This document shows, in pieces, positions 5,772 through 6,373 of a stretch of DNA of 6,373 bases. The notes under the pieces are model-generated. The model was not told the origin of the DNA and did not search any database. It saw nothing but the letters and a program-made list of their open reading frames with translations. How positions within the stretch are numbered: the stretch's first letter is position 1; every line of letters starts with the position of its first letter. The translations under genes and the position numbers were made by a program. This DNA is from CAYUPI01 sp964446585 (GTDB lineage: Bacteria > Verrucomicrobiota > Verrucomicrobiia > Limisphaerales > UBA8199). Location of the stretch: positions 1 to 6,373 of the forward strand of contig CAYUPI010000119.1 in NCBI GenBank assembly GCA_964446585.1, read 5' to 3'.

Positions 5772-6373
5772 TTAGTTGTCAAACTTGGCAGCCGGACGCG
5801 GAGGCCCATCGTAGGGTGCTGCGCCGCCCACTTTTTTCGCACGTGGTTCGAGCGACGTCAGCTTCGGTTCCTGAGTCGTGGGCGGTTCGATAAAACCGTA
5901 GTAGCGGCCCATCCAGTAATCTTCGAGCCAGCCGACGGGCGGCGTGACCCTGCGGCCGCCGCTGCCGCCGTCGTACTCGAGCGGAGAGCGGTCGCCCCAC
6001 TCGGCCTCCGTCTCCCTTGGCGTAATCGCGCGGGTGCCGCCACCATAAGCCACATATCCGCGCGGCGTCGCGAGGTCGCTGCGATGCGAGTTCCGATAGT
6101 TGTAACTGACCAGGTCGAGCGACCATTGCCGAAGGTAGTTTACCGCCTCGGGCGCTTCGCAATCGTTTCCGGTGAGGGCCCCATAAATGAAGTTGTAAAA
6201 CGGCATCCGGTACATTCGCAGGATCTCCCAGCTACGCTCGAGGCTGCGCAGATAGATAGAGCGCAGCTCGGGGTCTTTGGCATAGCTCAGGAGCGGGTGG
6301 TAGCAACGGAAGGCCAGCTCGTCGTCCCAGGGCGCGATCTGATCGGGCGGAAAGGTCAGCCGTTGTCGCACCG
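5772..6373 (-). CDS. C-terminal part of an unrecognised protein, runs off the window
   Basis: The frame is open from the right edge to a TAA at 5772-5774, about 200 residues. A GTG at 6371 could formally start it, but the first visible residues (RQRLTFPPDQIAPWDDELAFRCYHPLL) look like the middle of a domain, so I take it as 5'-truncated. The visible part is rich in aromatic residues and arginine. Helical stretches follow, such as LRSIYLRSLERSWEILRMYRM, then PFYNFIYGALTGNDC, YLRQWSLDLVSYNYRNSH, a glycine-rich loop (YVAYGGGTRAIT) and a Trp/Tyr cluster (GWLEDYWMGRYYGFI) before a basic, proline-rich tail. The alternating helix/aromatic pattern is reminiscent of alpha/alpha-toroid carbohydrate-active proteins, but I see no catalytic motif. 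The product and location remain unknown. Confidence 0.75.
   Translation of the reverse strand, partial: VRQRLTFPPDQIAPWDDELAFRCYHPLLSYAKDPELRSIYLRSLERSWEILRMYRMPFYNFIYGALTGNDCEAPEAVNYLRQWSLDLVSYNYRNSHRSDLATPRGYVAYGGGTRAITPRETEAEWGDRSPLEYDGGSGGRRVTPPVGWLEDYWMGRYYGFIEPPTTQEPKLTSLEPRAKKVGGAAPYDGPPRPAAKFDN

Overview
The window reads as a chromosomal segment of a Gram-negative member of the PVC group, most likely Verrucomicrobiota of the Pedosphaera/Limisphaera kind. The basis is the moderately GC-rich coding style, the adjacent kdsB-pyrG pair (an arrangement also known from Chlamydiae), an intergenic region with degenerate ATTCGTG-type repeats and C-rich tracts of the sort I associate with such genomes, and weak Shine-Dalgarno sequences. 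A gene for CMP-Kdo synthesis means a lipopolysaccharide-bearing outer membrane. The species assignment is inference; the gene identities of kdsB, pyrG and folC are secure.

Layout. Positions 132-602 (+) encode a small unrecognised multi-pass membrane protein. Positions 603-1134 are about 530 bases without a convincing gene; they hold a hairpin, two copies of a 13-base direct repeat, a strongly pyrimidine-biased tract whose minus strand is a potential G-quadruplex, and a possible kdsB promoter. kdsB (1135-1887) and pyrG (1953-3566) follow on the plus strand, separated almost entirely by a six-copy 9-base tandem repeat that begins on the kdsB stop codon. Seven bases after pyrG comes a compact nucleotidyltransferase-fold gene (3574-4110) of the AbiEii/DUF6036-like type. 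It overlaps, or nearly touches, a small gene (about 4076-4375) of unknown function. folC (4481-5764) is next. The last 600 bases carry, on the minus strand, the C-terminal part of an unrecognised protein that runs off the window and converges on folC with a 7-base gap.

How the genes fit together. PyrG makes CTP from UTP. KdsB consumes CTP to activate Kdo for the lipopolysaccharide core, so the pair couples precursor supply to envelope synthesis. FolC (folate polyglutamylation and/or dihydrofolate synthesis) is ordinary housekeeping metabolism. The nucleotidyltransferase and its small neighbour look like a two-gene accessory insert between housekeeping genes: the nucleotidyltransferase has visibly lower third-position GC than pyrG in a hand count.

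The points most worth a second look are the nucleotidyltransferase/small-protein pair and two 9-base-period repeats, each of which starts exactly at the TGA stop codon of the gene before it. I see no tRNA, rRNA, CRISPR array or insertion sequence.
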